NCBI GenBank assembly: GCA_963704405.1 | Contig: OY969903.1 | Span: 1,922,001-1,986,000 of the forward strand | Direction: 5' to 3' | Source: MFD01213-c1 sp963704405 | GTDB lineage: Bacteria; Planctomycetota; Phycisphaerae; Tepidisphaerales; Tepidisphaeraceae | DNA: 64,000 bases | Part shown: one piece after another, positions 24,579 through 33,725 of the stretch | How positions within the stretch are numbered: the stretch's first letter is position 1 | How the letters are laid out: each line of letters begins with the position of its first letter | Notes under the pieces: model-generated | What the model was told of the DNA's origin: nothing | The model's database searches: none | What the model saw: the letters and a program-made list of their open reading frames with translations, nothing else | Translations under genes and position numbers: made by a program

Positions 24579-26231
24579 TCAATGAATCAAGCGCATATCC
24601 CCGAAATTTGGAATGAATGCAGGAAGGTTTGTTGTTGGGCGATAGCCTGCCGGCCAATAAACGAAGAAGGCCTTGCCTAACAGGAATCTTCCCGGCACGC
24701 GTCCTGCGTCGGCCTGGAGGTTTTCGCCGGGGAGGTCGATTGGTTCGGTCCAGCAGCGGGCGTCGTAGCTGACCAGCGAATTATCACCCATGACGAAATA
24801 TTCATCGGGGCCGAGAACCTGAGCGCTATTGGGGAAATCGTCGGGGGTGGCCCAGCGCACGCCGTTGCCGTAATTGTAGTAGTACACATCTCGCCAAAGG
24901 CTGATGTGGGAGAGCTGGCTGGTCTGGTGGTCGGCGATAATCTGCACTCTGGGTGCGGGCGGTTTGATGCGGGCGTGGAATTCGTGCAGCAGGGCGTTTA
25001 AGTCGGGGGCGTAATCCGCGGGGGTGGTTTGGCGGGCGATCTGGTCGTCGATTCGCAGGATCACTTGGTAGTCGACATTGGAAAGCTCGACGCGAACCGG
25101 CCGGGAGGATGGAGGAAGCGGATAGGCGGGGCCGATCTGTATTCGTTTGTCGGCGGTGTCGTGATAGAGGGTGATGCCGCCGGGTGTGAGGACGGCGGTG
25201 AATGTTTCCCCGCGCTTGGTCAGGGCGAGCGACAGGGGGCCTTCGCCGGCGAAGCGTTGATAGGTGAGGCGCAGGTCCAGATCGCTGACGGGGGTTTCGC
25301 GGTCGTTGGGGTAGCCGTCGCTGGGATATTTGTAGTTGATTGCGGTGCCGGTGTCGTAGACGAGATAGTCGCTGAGGGTATGCGAGGTTGAATTGGCGTT
25401 GGGTTGGAAGGCGAGCGTGGAAGCGCCGGCGGTATTGTCGAAGGAGAAGACGCGGCCGCGCGTGTTGTCGTTGAGGTTCCAACCTGATCCGTCTGCGACG
25501 GTCCACGGCAATCGCCATTGCGGAACGCTGCCGCGATCGAGATTTTGCTGGGGGCGATGATCGTTGTCGTAGACCAGCCGCCAAAGCGCGTCCTGCACGT
25601 GTTTTGGTTTGGTCTGGACGATGAAATCGGTGGGATTTTTGGCATCGGGCGGGCGGATGTAGACATCGCCGTCGAGGATGGTGACGGCTTCGCCGGGCTT
25701 GCCAATCAGGCGTTTGATGTAGTTCTGACCATAGTTATAAACGGTTGGCCGCACGGGGCTTTTGAAGACAACCACATCCCAGCGGCTGGGTTGCTGGAAG
25801 AGGTAAAGATATTTGAGAACGAGGATACGGTCGCCGTAATAGACGGGCGGATCATCGGTCTGGCTGGAGTCGATCTGGAAGCCGCAGTTGGGGCAATAGA
25901 TGGGCATGCCCAGTTTGCCGGCGGTGGATGGGATGACGATGTCGTCGCTGTCGGATGGCGGGCCGGAATAGTTGACGTCAAAGGCGTAGCCGCAGTCGGG
26001 GCAGTGAAATCGCATGTGAGCGCCCATGAGCGTGGGGGCCATCGAGCCGGTGGGGATGACAAAGGCTTCGACGATGAACGCGCGGAAAATGAAAGCCAGG
26101 ATGAACGCGACGAGGATCGCTTCGAGCGTTTCCTTGACGCTCCCGGGAGAAGAGGCTTGATCGGATTTGCTCCGCGCGGGGGACTGTGCGTCGGGGGGCA
26201 TGGGCAGGGACTCATCCTTGGCGTCATCCAT
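24579..26231 (-). CDS. lepB: Signal peptidase I, large planctomycete form with zinc-ribbon cysteines
   Basis: A 550-residue S26 peptidase that removes signal peptides at the outer face of the inner membrane. Start at 26231 (MDDAKDESLPMPP); upstream in-frame codons run through repeat DNA. One membrane helix (residues ~35-58) leads into FVIPTGSMAPTLMG with nucleophile Ser63. NYIKRLIGKPGE holds the general base Lys173, and VMGDNSLVSYDARCW (about 482) is box E. Two features are unusual. Right after the Ser box come paired cysteines CPDC (77-80) and CPNC (113-116), a zinc-ribbon pattern. Between boxes D and E about 200 residues form a beta-rich domain (LRLTYQRFAGEGPLSLALTK, PVRVELSNVDYQVILRIDDQ) resembling a lectin or laminin-G sandwich. 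It is transcribed toward mnmA/GT9, away from hisD. Confidence 0.93.
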   Translation of the reverse strand: MDDAKDESLPMPPDAQSPARSKSDQASSPGSVKETLEAILVAFILAFIFRAFIVEAFVIPTGSMAPTLMGAHMRFHCPDCGYAFDVNYSGPPSDSDDIVIPSTAGKLGMPIYCPNCGFQIDSSQTDDPPVYYGDRILVLKYLYLFQQPSRWDVVVFKSPVRPTVYNYGQNYIKRLIGKPGEAVTILDGDVYIRPPDAKNPTDFIVQTKPKHVQDALWRLVYDNDHRPQQNLDRGSVPQWRLPWTVADGSGWNLNDNTRGRVFSFDNTAGASTLAFQPNANSTSHTLSDYLVYDTGTAINYKYPSDGYPNDRETPVSDLDLRLTYQRFAGEGPLSLALTKRGETFTAVLTPGGITLYHDTADKRIQIGPAYPLPPSSRPVRVELSNVDYQVILRIDDQIARQTTPADYAPDLNALLHEFHARIKPPAPRVQIIADHQTSQLSHISLWRDVYYYNYGNGVRWATPDDFPNSAQVLGPDEYFVMGDNSLVSYDARCWTEPIDLPGENLQADAGRVPGRFLLGKAFFVYWPAGYRPTTNLPAFIPNFGDMRLIH

Positions 26232-26295
26232 GAGGAGGATGCTATTCGAAGGAGGGAGGGGTCGAAAGAGAGCGAGGGGATTTTGAATTTGAAGT

Positions 26296-26457
26296 GGGTG
26301 TAACGCTGGATTGTGGCGGCGGAAACATTGATGGGAAATTTTAACGCGGAGGCGCTGAGACGCGGAGAAAAGATGCTGAGTTTTCATTTTATCTCTCTTT
26401 GTCGGTGCGTTTGTGTGCGAGGAGGTTGCCATTCCGCCACAAACGGGAGTTACACCC
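26296..26457. repeat. Miniature transposon-like repeat, copy 3, complete with 8-bp target duplication
   Basis: A 162-bp element. The left end GGGTGTAACGCTGGATTGTG and the inverted right end GGGTGTAACTCCCGTTTGTG agree at 9 outer and 8 inner bases of a 24-base terminus. It is flanked by identical TTTGAAGT at 26288-26295 and 26458-26465. It encodes nothing and lies between divergent lepB and hisD, so it may separate or contribute to their promoters. An 8-bp duplication with GG-starting termini recalls IS families such as ISL3 or IS1595 as possible sources of the mobilising enzyme, but no matching transposase is in view. Confidence 0.88.
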
Positions 26458-26529
26458 TTTGAAGTTGGGGGTTTTGAATTAGAGCCTCTAATAATTGATC
26501 GTCCCGGTGTTGTGACTAACATCTGCTCC

Positions 26530-27852
26530 ATGATTCCGATTTTGCATCTTTCGCGTCATGAGGACCGGGAGCGGGTAGAGGCGCTGCTCGGTGCGCTGCG
26601 GCTCGATCCGGGTCAACTCGCTGTTGCGGGCGGACGCTATGCCCGCGAGACCGCAGCGGTGGAGGAAATCATCGCTGATGTCATGAACCGCGGTGACGAA
26701 GCGATTTTGGACAGCGCGCGCAAATTTGATTTTGCGGAATTCACTGGCCAGATGATCCGCGTAACCCCGGCGGAGATGGCAGAGGCGACAGGCCGCGTGT
26801 CGGCGGAATTGATGGCGGCGCTTCGGCGATCGATCGCCCAGGTGCGCGAATATCAAACGCACATTATGCCGGGCAGTCCTGAGCCATTGCGCCGGCCAGG
26901 CGTGGAACTGGGATTGCGGTTTACCCCGCTCGACAGCGCGGGCTTGTACTTCCCCGGCGGGAAGGCGGCGTATCCGTCAAGCCTGATCATGCTTGCCGTT
27001 CCGGCGCAGGTTGCGGGCGTGAAGCGGATCGTGGTATGCACGCCGCCCAGTAAATATGGCCGGAGCGATCTGGTCCTGGCGGCTTGCCAGGAGCTGAAGC
27101 TGGAGCATGTCTATCGCGCTGGCGGAGCTGCTGCGGTGGCGGCAATGGCGTTTGGAACGTCGACCATTCCCGCAGTCGATAAAATCGTGGGGCCGGGCAA
27201 TCTTTATGTGCAGCTCGCCAAACGCGCGCTGTGCGGGGCGGTGGGCGTCGATGGATTTCTTGGGCCAAGTGAAATTTTAACGATCGCCGATGACAGCGGC
27301 GTTCCTGCATTTATCGCCGCCGATCTGATGGCCCAGGCGGAGCATGATCCGGGCAGTTGTTTTTTGCTGACGACTTCTGAAACGCTGGTCGGCGCGGTGT
27401 CGCGCGAGATAGAAAAGCAGTTGGCGTCCCGGAAGCGCGCCGATGCCATCTCGCGAGCGCTGGCGAGCTATTCCGCGATCATCATCGATCCATCAATGGA
27501 TGTCCTGGTGGGCCTGGCGAATCAGTTCGCGGCCGAGCATGTGAATGTGCAGGTGAAGGATGAAACCGCCGTCCTGGAGAAGCTGGTTCATGCGGGGGCG
27601 GTGTTTGTTGGTCCATATTCACCGGTGGCAGCGGGGGATTATGTCGCCGGGCCAAGCCATTGCCTGCCGACAAATACGACGGCGCGCTTCTCCAGCGGCG
27701 TGAGCGTATATGAATTCCTGAAGCGCAGCAGCGTCGTCCGGTATGACGCCGGCGGGCTCGCGGCAGACGCGGCGGCGATTGTCTCGCTCGCCGAGGCGGA
27801 ACATCTCGATGGCCACGCCGCAAGCGTGCGCGTGCGGCAGTCAAAGGATTGA
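26530..27852 (+). CDS. hisD: Histidinol dehydrogenase
   Basis: A 440-residue enzyme for the last two steps of histidine synthesis (histidinol to histidinal to histidine, NAD-dependent, zinc-requiring). Family blocks in order: VELGLRFTPLDSAGLYFPGG, VYRAGGAAAVAAMAFGT, VDKIVGPGNLYVQLAKR, VDGFLGPSEILTIADDSG, DLMAQAEHDPGSCFLLTT with zinc and base residues, and YVAGPSHCLPTNTTARFSSG near the end. I chose ATG 26530 (MIPILHLSRHEDRERVEALL); the frame is open further upstream only because it crosses the miniature repeat. hisC follows 212 bp downstream in the same direction, giving a two-gene histidine cluster. Confidence 0.97.
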   Translation: MIPILHLSRHEDRERVEALLGALRLDPGQLAVAGGRYARETAAVEEIIADVMNRGDEAILDSARKFDFAEFTGQMIRVTPAEMAEATGRVSAELMAALRRSIAQVREYQTHIMPGSPEPLRRPGVELGLRFTPLDSAGLYFPGGKAAYPSSLIMLAVPAQVAGVKRIVVCTPPSKYGRSDLVLAACQELKLEHVYRAGGAAAVAAMAFGTSTIPAVDKIVGPGNLYVQLAKRALCGAVGVDGFLGPSEILTIADDSGVPAFIAADLMAQAEHDPGSCFLLTTSETLVGAVSREIEKQLASRKRADAISRALASYSAIIIDPSMDVLVGLANQFAAEHVNVQVKDETAVLEKLVHAGAVFVGPYSPVAAGDYVAGPSHCLPTNTTARFSSGVSVYEFLKRSSVVRYDAGGLAADAAAIVSLAEAEHLDGHAASVRVRQSKD

Positions 27853-28064
27853 TTTTGTGCGCTGCGTGTGAGTTCGCCATGCAGGCGCACAGAGCACCGA
27901 GAAGAGAGAAAAGTATTTTGTTCTCATGTCATCGCCTGCTCGGGTTCTCTCTTCCGGAGCATTGAGGGAGGGGGTTCAGAGCACCTGTGTTTGCCTTGGC
28001 AGAATCGCTGATTCAGATTGCTTCTTCTGATGTAACGTAAAAAAGTTGTGGTACACTTGTGCGC

Positions 28065-29135
28065 ATGGCTCCCACCTTTGTCCGTCCGACCGTGCGCGGC
28101 ATGGAAGGCTATACGCCCGGCGAACAGCCGAGTGCTGGTGCTCGCGTTGTGAAATTGAATACAAACGAAAACCCGTTTCCGCCGAGCCCCAGGGTGTTGC
28201 AGGCGATCCGGGAAATCGAGCCCGAAAGTCTTCGCCGCTATCCGAATCCGACTGCGGATAAATTCCGCGAGGCTGCGGCGAAGCTGCACGGCGTGTCCGC
28301 CGACATGATCATCGCGGGCAACGGCAGCGATGATATTCTGACGATTGCGACCCGCACATTCGTTCCGCCGGGCGGCACACTCGCGTTTCCGGAACCGACA
28401 TATTCGCTTTATCCGGTTCTCGCGCAGCTTGAAGAAGCAAAGATGGCGGCGGTGGAATGGGGAAAGGATTTTTCGCTTCCGATCGATGCCCTGGTCGCGA
28501 CGAAGGCCGATGCCATTTATCTCGCAAATCCTAATGCGCCAACTGGCACCTTTGTCTCGCCGATGAAGGTGGCGGAACTGGCCAAGGCGTTTGACGGACT
28601 GGTCCTTGTGGACGAGGCGTACGCGGATTTTGCGGATGACAATTGCCTTGGATTGGTGGCGGACCGGCCAAACGTCGTGATCTCGCGTACGCTGAGCAAG
28701 GCGTATTCGCTTGCGGGGCTGCGGTTTGGATATGCCGTGGCGCAACCCCAGTTGATTAATGAGATGTTGAAGGTGAAGGACAGCTATAACACCGATGCGA
28801 TCTCGATCCTCGCCGCGACGGCGGCGATCGAAGACCAGGAATACGCCCGCGACAAATGGGAATATGTCCGCAGCGAACGCCAGCGCCTCTCGGCGGAACT
28901 GACATCCCTCGGATGGACGGTCCTTCCAAGCCAGGCCAACTTCATCCTCGCGGCTGCTCCCGATGGCCGGGGCAAAGACGCCTATCTTGGATTGAAAGCC
29001 CAGGGAATCCTTGTCCGCTACTTCGATAAGCCTGGCTTGAAAGACAAGATCCGCATCACCGTCGGCCAAAATCACGAAAACAATGCCCTGTTGGCGGGGA
29101 TTAAAGCGCTGTCGAATGAACTACAGGCGGCGTGA
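28065..29135 (+). CDS. hisC: Histidinol-phosphate aminotransferase
   Basis: A 356-residue fold-type I PLP enzyme converting imidazole-acetol phosphate and glutamate to histidinol phosphate. Markers: KLNTNENPFPPSPRVLQAI near the start, LRRYPNPTADKFREAAAKLH, ANPNAPTGTFVSP, VDEAYADFAD with the PLP-pairing Asp, and SRTLSKAYSLAGLRFGYA with the PLP lysine. ATG 28065 is preferred; GTG 28059 would add two residues. It shares direction with hisD, but the 212-bp gap (27853-28064), which includes a purine-rich repeat-like stretch near 27890, leaves room for its own promoter. It ends convergently with the polysaccharide operon; 29136-29267 holds no gene. Confidence 0.96.
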   Translation: MAPTFVRPTVRGMEGYTPGEQPSAGARVVKLNTNENPFPPSPRVLQAIREIEPESLRRYPNPTADKFREAAAKLHGVSADMIIAGNGSDDILTIATRTFVPPGGTLAFPEPTYSLYPVLAQLEEAKMAAVEWGKDFSLPIDALVATKADAIYLANPNAPTGTFVSPMKVAELAKAFDGLVLVDEAYADFADDNCLGLVADRPNVVISRTLSKAYSLAGLRFGYAVAQPQLINEMLKVKDSYNTDAISILAATAAIEDQEYARDKWEYVRSERQRLSAELTSLGWTVLPSQANFILAAAPDGRGKDAYLGLKAQGILVRYFDKPGLKDKIRITVGQNHENNALLAGIKALSNELQAA

Positions 29136-29267
29136 CGTGATCAAAATGTCGCCGCGGCGCATCTCCGGCAATGAGGAGCCGGCGGGGCGGAGGGGTGAGA
29201 GTTCTGCGGTCCCGGCGTCAGTGATTTCTCTCTCTTCCGGCATATTCAATGCGGTCTGTTGGCGCGG

Positions 29268-30239
29268 TTAGAGGCGCCAGCCGCGGAGGAAGATGCTGTG
29301 GGTGAAGGAGTCCCATAGGAGTTTTGGGGGATCGGGGTCTTCTTTTCTTTGTATGAATCTGCGGAGTCGCCAGAGGGTGAAGCCGGTGAGGAAGGCGATG
29401 TCGGCGAGAGTGGCATATAGCGCGCCGTGATTTTTCAGAAAGTAGCGGCGGCGGGAGTCGAACCAGTAGGCAGGGCGGCGTTTGCGATGTTTGCGGTTGT
29501 CGCTGAGCTGCGAGACAGCGCCCACCAGGTGCACGACGCGGCTTTGGGGGACGTACCAGCAAGGCCAACCGGCGCGTTTTGCCTGAAGGCAGAAGTCTAC
29601 TTCTTCGAAGTACATGAAGTATTTTTCGTCCATCAACTGCGGGCCGCGGGGGGATTCGAAGACGGCGCGGCGGATCATCATGCTGGCACCGGCAACCCAG
29701 TCGCAGGGAGCGGGCTGCTGGGGGATTGGAGGGGCAATGATGTAATTGGAGAGCAGGCGGGAGACGGGGCCGATGCGCACGCCGCGCTCGAATTCACCGG
29801 GGATGGAATGGAAGCGAAAGGCGGAGCGTTGCGGGGTGCCGTCGGGGTCTTCGAGGCGGGAACCGGAGATGCCGACTTTTGGGTTGGATTCCATGAAGTC
29901 ATACAGTGCGCGGATTGCGCCGGGACGGACGATGGTGTCGGGGTTAAGGAGCAGGATGTATTGCGGTTTTTGGGGGGCGTCGAGCGCGGGTTTGATGCCG
30001 GCGTTGTTGCCGTAGGCGAAGCCGCCGTTGGAGGGGAGTGGCTGGAGGGTGATCCAGTCGATCCAGCCGTTGGTTGCGATGGCGGTGCTGAGGCGCTCGA
30101 GGGAATTGTCGGGGGATTGGTTGTCGGTGACGACTACGCGGGTTTCGGGAAGGAGGGGAAGTTCGGGTTGTAATGAGCGGAGGCAGTCGATCGTTAGATC
30201 GGCTGAGCGGTAGTTGACTATGACGATCAGGAGTTTCAT
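29268..30239 (-). CDS. Family 2 glycosyltransferase (rhamnosyltransferase-like)
   Basis: A 323-residue GT-A enzyme and the last gene of the leftward polysaccharide operon. MKLLIVIVNYRSADLTIDCL is the nucleotide-binding start, VVVTDNQSPDNSLERL the first acidic motif, SNGGFAYGNNAGI the substrate turn, and YILLLNPDTIVRPGAIRALY carries the DxD-equivalent (NPDT). CDWVAGASMMIRRAVFE and MDEKYFMYFEEVDFCLQAKR contain the likely catalytic acid. This pattern matches RfbF/WbbL-type enzymes that add rhamnose or similar sugars to lipid-linked glycans in the cytoplasm. The exact sugar is not known. Confidence 0.9.
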   Translation of the reverse strand: MKLLIVIVNYRSADLTIDCLRSLQPELPLLPETRVVVTDNQSPDNSLERLSTAIATNGWIDWITLQPLPSNGGFAYGNNAGIKPALDAPQKPQYILLLNPDTIVRPGAIRALYDFMESNPKVGISGSRLEDPDGTPQRSAFRFHSIPGEFERGVRIGPVSRLLSNYIIAPPIPQQPAPCDWVAGASMMIRRAVFESPRGPQLMDEKYFMYFEEVDFCLQAKRAGWPCWYVPQSRVVHLVGAVSQLSDNRKHRKRRPAYWFDSRRRYFLKNHGALYATLADIAFLTGFTLWRLRRFIQRKEDPDPPKLLWDSFTHSIFLRGWRL

Positions 30240-30278
30240 GTGGCTGGTGCCCCGGTAACGAGGAGCGGGTGAGAAGGG

Positions 30279-31142
30279 CTAGATGCTCGTTTCAGCGTCG
30301 TGGCGGAAGAGGCCGAGCGGTTTCATTGTGCGTTTGAGGGCGGCTTTTATTTTTTTGTTCATGGGAGTTACCGGGCGAAGGTTGTAGAGCGTCGCGGCGC
30401 GTTCGCGGAGGGGGAGATTAGAATGTTGTTGCATCCAGGCCGGCAGGTTTTTTCTGAAAGGGTCACGGAGCAGGCCTTTGGTGTAATGGAATACGATGTC
30501 CCGGCAGGTTTGGACGCATGTGCGGCGGCTGAGCACGCAGGTAAAGGCGAGTTGCTCGCTGCACCAACTGGGGGCGGCGGAGTGGATCATGTCGGTGAGG
30601 TTCAGGACTTCGTCGAGCAGGGGGGCGTCGGTGGCGTGCAGGCCGATGACGCCGGCGTTGTACATTCGGGTATTGGCGGTGAGGGCGTATGTGTTGCCGC
30701 TTCCGAGATCGAATGATTTTCCGGGGAGACGGGAACGCATGGGGCCCATGGCGAGCAGATAGCCGATCTGTCCTTCGCTGATGTGCATGAGCGATTGGCC
30801 GGGAGCGATGCGATCGAACAGGAGGCGCGGGGAGCGGAGGAAATAGGTATCGCTGTCGATGAGGACGACGGAGTCTTTTGATTGCCGCATGGCGGTGGCG
30901 AGGGCGACGATTTTGCGGCGGTGGTTGAAGTTATAGGGGCCGGCCCAGGAGCGCATCTGGTCGGGGGTGATCGCTTCGATGGCGACGCCGAAGCCGCTGA
31001 ATTCCTGCGGCGTGTCGGTGTAGACGGCGATCTGATAGCCGGTTGGTGTTCCGTTGTCCTGGTACAGCGCGGAGAGGATCGAGAACACCGTCTCGCAGAC
31101 GTGCGGGCCTTGGCCGTAGGAGAGATAGATCAGGGTGTTCAT
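30279..31142 (-). CDS. Glycosyltransferase-like protein (GT-A, DSD motif)
   Basis: A 287-residue protein from ATG 31142 (MNTLIYLSYGQGPHVCETVF), 20 bp after the preceding gene; an in-frame start at 31184 would overlap that gene. KDSVVLIDSDTYFLRSPRLL has the DxD metal and sugar-nucleotide motif of GT-A transferases, and YNFNHRRKIVALATAM precedes it as in family 8-like nucleotide-sugar enzymes. MYNAGVIGLHATDAPLLDEV is the usual acceptor-side NxGV segment. I cannot name the family with certainty. Its position implies a role in making the same surface glycan as its neighbours. Confidence 0.75.
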   Translation of the reverse strand: MNTLIYLSYGQGPHVCETVFSILSALYQDNGTPTGYQIAVYTDTPQEFSGFGVAIEAITPDQMRSWAGPYNFNHRRKIVALATAMRQSKDSVVLIDSDTYFLRSPRLLFDRIAPGQSLMHISEGQIGYLLAMGPMRSRLPGKSFDLGSGNTYALTANTRMYNAGVIGLHATDAPLLDEVLNLTDMIHSAAPSWCSEQLAFTCVLSRRTCVQTCRDIVFHYTKGLLRDPFRKNLPAWMQQHSNLPLRERAATLYNLRPVTPMNKKIKAALKRTMKPLGLFRHDAETSI

Positions 31143-31161
31143 GAAACGGTTTGATGAGCGA

Positions 31162-32201
31162 TCAGAAGATACGGGATGAGTCACGATGCTTTTTGAGTTT
31201 CCGATCGCGGAATGTGCCGAGAAGCTTGCCGATGGTTTTTTGCATGGGGGTGGCGCGATTTTGGAGGGGGCCCAGGGTTTGGAGCCAGGCGTGGACTTCG
31301 GGGCGGTCGGTTTTCAGCCGGTCCATGAGGGTGGGCCAGAATTCAGGCCACATGGCGTCATGGTAGTGGAGGATTTTGGCGTGGCGCACTTTGTCCGGTT
31401 CGTAGAGATCGGTGATCTTGCGGCCGACTGCGTAGTTGTAGCCGTGCGGGAGCGCTTTGAAGCGCAAGCCCCCTTTGACGACCGCGAGGCCGAGGGCGGC
31501 CTGCTCGCTGAAATAAATGTTGGAGACGCGCGATGAAACCCTGGCGTTGAGCAGGTCGGCCATGCATTGCTGATAGAGGAGAGCGAGGCGGCTTGTTTTG
31601 CGATAGGAGAAGATGCCGCTATTGAAATAAAGACGAATATCGACACCTTCGCGCTGGGCGCGGACCCAGGGGAGGTCTTCGAGGCGAAGGCCGACGACTT
31701 TGCAGATTTCTTCCCAGTAGGGGGTATTTTCGTCGTCCTGGCGGGGAGTGCCGATGCTTTTGTCGGGGGCGCACGCAGCCATGTCCAGGCCGAGGGGCAG
31801 TTCCAGTTCCTGCGGCTCGTCCATTACGATGATGTCGCTGTCGAGCCAGCAGATTTGCTCGGTCGTGGCCCGGTTTTCGGTTTCGAGCAAAGTGAGCGGT
31901 TTATTCGCCAGCGCGTACCAGGCGAATGGGTTGGGAGGACGGACATTGGCATGTTCGATGTTTAACTGCTCGAACCCTTTTCGCGTTTGGTGTCCAAGCC
32001 GCGCCCGCGCCGGGGGGTGCAGGCGATGACGCGGCAATGGGCGAAGCGACCGCCGAACCGGCGAAGGCTTTGCACGGCGCGGAGGGTCATCGATTCGAAG
32101 CCGCCCGCTTCGACGCAGAATGCAAAGGTGAGCGCGGGCGTGGATGTTTTGGCTGCGCCCGCGGCGTTGTGCGGGGGGAGGATGGTGGATAGTTGGGTCA
32201 T
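31162..32201 (-). CDS. Glycosyltransferase-like protein (DSD motif), apparent frameshift near its N-terminus
   Basis: The gene starts at ATG 32201, overlapping the stop of the upstream gene (ATGA), and reads TPALTFAFCVEAGGFESMTL, RAVQSLRRFGGRFAHCRVIA, then CTPRRGRGLDTK. From about 31990-32010 the reading continues one frame over as TRKGFEQLNIEHANVRPPNP, EQICWLDSDIIVMDEPQELE with the DxD motif, LYFNSGIFSYRKTSRLALLY, and ILHYHDAMWPEFWPTLMDRL. One missing base in the GC-rich stretch around 31995-32010 would give a single ~345-residue protein. The tight coupling on both sides argues that the gene is intact in the cell. It resembles the next gene in overall plan; sugar specificity is unknown. Confidence 0.75.
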
Positions 32202-33655
32202 CGTGAATGGGCCACGGCGTCAGCGGCGCGGGATGGTTTTGGCGGGGTTCGGATCGCGGCGCTTTTAGCGCGGGTCGCTTCGATTTGCTCGGCCGACGCG
32301 AAACCGGCGTGAGTAGTTTGGCAATGGGTGAATCGCTCGATGACCGAGGCGATGAAGGCGGCGCCGATGCAGAGTTGCAGAGGCTCGAATGGCATGCTGA
32401 ACCTGGCCGCCGTTACGGTGAGCGTGTAGGTGACCAGTGCGGCGCCGGCGAGAAGCGCGGGGAACAGCAAAGACCAGCCCTGGCGAAAAATGACGAACAG
32501 ACCGGCGAGGGTGAGCGCCAAAAGGATGAAGCGGCTGACAACGTAAACGGTGTTGTAAGATTTTGGATTGTCCCAATCGATCGTAAGCGTTTTGGCGAAG
32601 CGGATGCCGCAGAGGCGGAAGTATCGTCCGGGATTATGAGAGATCCAATCGGTGGCGTATTCCTTGAAGACAGTCTCGCGAATGACTTCCGGCTGATTGT
32701 GCAGGCGCGACTGCTGGCTCAGGTCGAGCATGTCATATTGGTGGTCCCCGTCGGGAACGTCGTCGATCCCTTTGGAAAGCATGTCGCGGGCCTTGGTTTT
32801 GACGGAATCACTCAACGCCAACCGATCGCTGCCAGTGGCAAATTCGTTGTTTCCTTTCCACATATTGACCCAGAAGGTGTCTTTGATCGGCACCCATTTT
32901 TCATGAACGATGCGGTTGCGCAAGGTCCAGGGGCCAATGATGATGAAAGCGGTCATGGCAATGACAAACGCGAAGCGCTGGCGGGTTGATTTGGGGACAT
33001 CTCGCCACGCCAGGACCAAAAGGACACTGATGGTGAACGCGGGGAGCAGGACGGGTTCGGTGAGGGTGGCGACGGCGGCAATGATGCTGTAGCCGACGGC
33101 GGGTCCAAGGCGGCCGGTACGGAGCGCGCGGTAAAATAAAATAACCATCGCAGCCACCGAACAGGTGATCAGCGAAATCGCCTGCACTGCCCGCGCGGAA
33201 TAAATCTGGCTTGGCCAAATCGCGACGGCGGCGGCGGCGATCAATCCGGCCAGCGCCGTGCTGCCGAGTGTTCTGGCCATCAGGTAGGTCAACCAGACCA
33301 GCGCTGCTCCGGCCAGAGCGTTGAGCAGCATGATCGCCAGATATGCGGCGTTAGCGCCATGCAGCGAACCGTCAGGCGGTGTCTCCGTGCCGAACACTTT
33401 GTACATGCTGGCGAGCAAAAAGGGGAAGGGAGGAGACTGCACGCTGGATGGGCCGTAATAGCCCCAGTCGCCAAAGGAGAAGCCTGAACCGCTCACAAGG
33501 CTTAAGGCGATGGACTTATGCTCCATGGCGTTGGGCGTGCGCCAGGCTTTGAGATAAACAATGACGCCGGCGCGCGCGGCGAAGGCCACGATCGAGCAGA
33601 GGATCAAGGTCCAGAGGACGTAGCGGCGGGTGATGTCGGTGGTCCTGATGCTCAT
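32198..33655 (-). CDS. ArnT/PMT-like integral membrane glycosyltransferase
   Basis: A 485-residue protein with about ten predicted helices, for example RYVLWTLILCSIVAFAARAG at the start and RFILLALTLAGLFVIFRQGW late. The first extracellular loop, with acidic/aromatic AMEHKSIALSLVSGSGFSFG and SSVQSPPFPFLLA, resembles GT39/GT83-type enzymes that use polyprenyl-phosphate sugars. A soluble loop (residues ~245-330) includes WTLRNRIVHEKWVPI, a common motif in this superfamily. Such enzymes transfer a sugar on the periplasmic side. A lipid-linked donor could come from the GT2 synthase at 35123-36226. The C-terminal ~40 residues are hydrophilic. It ends in ATGA with the next gene. Confidence 0.8.
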   Translation of the reverse strand: MSIRTTDITRRYVLWTLILCSIVAFAARAGVIVYLKAWRTPNAMEHKSIALSLVSGSGFSFGDWGYYGPSSVQSPPFPFLLASMYKVFGTETPPDGSLHGANAAYLAIMLLNALAGAALVWLTYLMARTLGSTALAGLIAAAAVAIWPSQIYSARAVQAISLITCSVAAMVILFYRALRTGRLGPAVGYSIIAAVATLTEPVLLPAFTISVLLVLAWRDVPKSTRQRFAFVIAMTAFIIIGPWTLRNRIVHEKWVPIKDTFWVNMWKGNNEFATGSDRLALSDSVKTKARDMLSKGIDDVPDGDHQYDMLDLSQQSRLHNQPEVIRETVFKEYATDWISHNPGRYFRLCGIRFAKTLTIDWDNPKSYNTVYVVSRFILLALTLAGLFVIFRQGWSLLFPALLAGAALVTYTLTVTAARFSMPFEPLQLCIGAAFIASVIERFTHCQTTHAGFASAEQIEATRAKSAAIRTPPKPSRAADAVAHSR

Positions 33656-33725
33656 TCAATGCTCGGCAATATTCGGGACTGATTTCAAAATGGTTCGCGG
33701 GAATTACCTGTTATTTGGGTGGCCG

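Noticed and set aside
25518..26303. 261-residue plus-strand ORF opposite lepB
   Set aside because: Gly/Asp/Val-rich mirror of lepB coding sequence, without ribosome-binding site or family pattern.
26413..26529. 39-residue N-terminal extension of HisD
   Set aside because: It is translated from the right end of the miniature repeat and its target duplication; HisD homologues start at about MIPIL.
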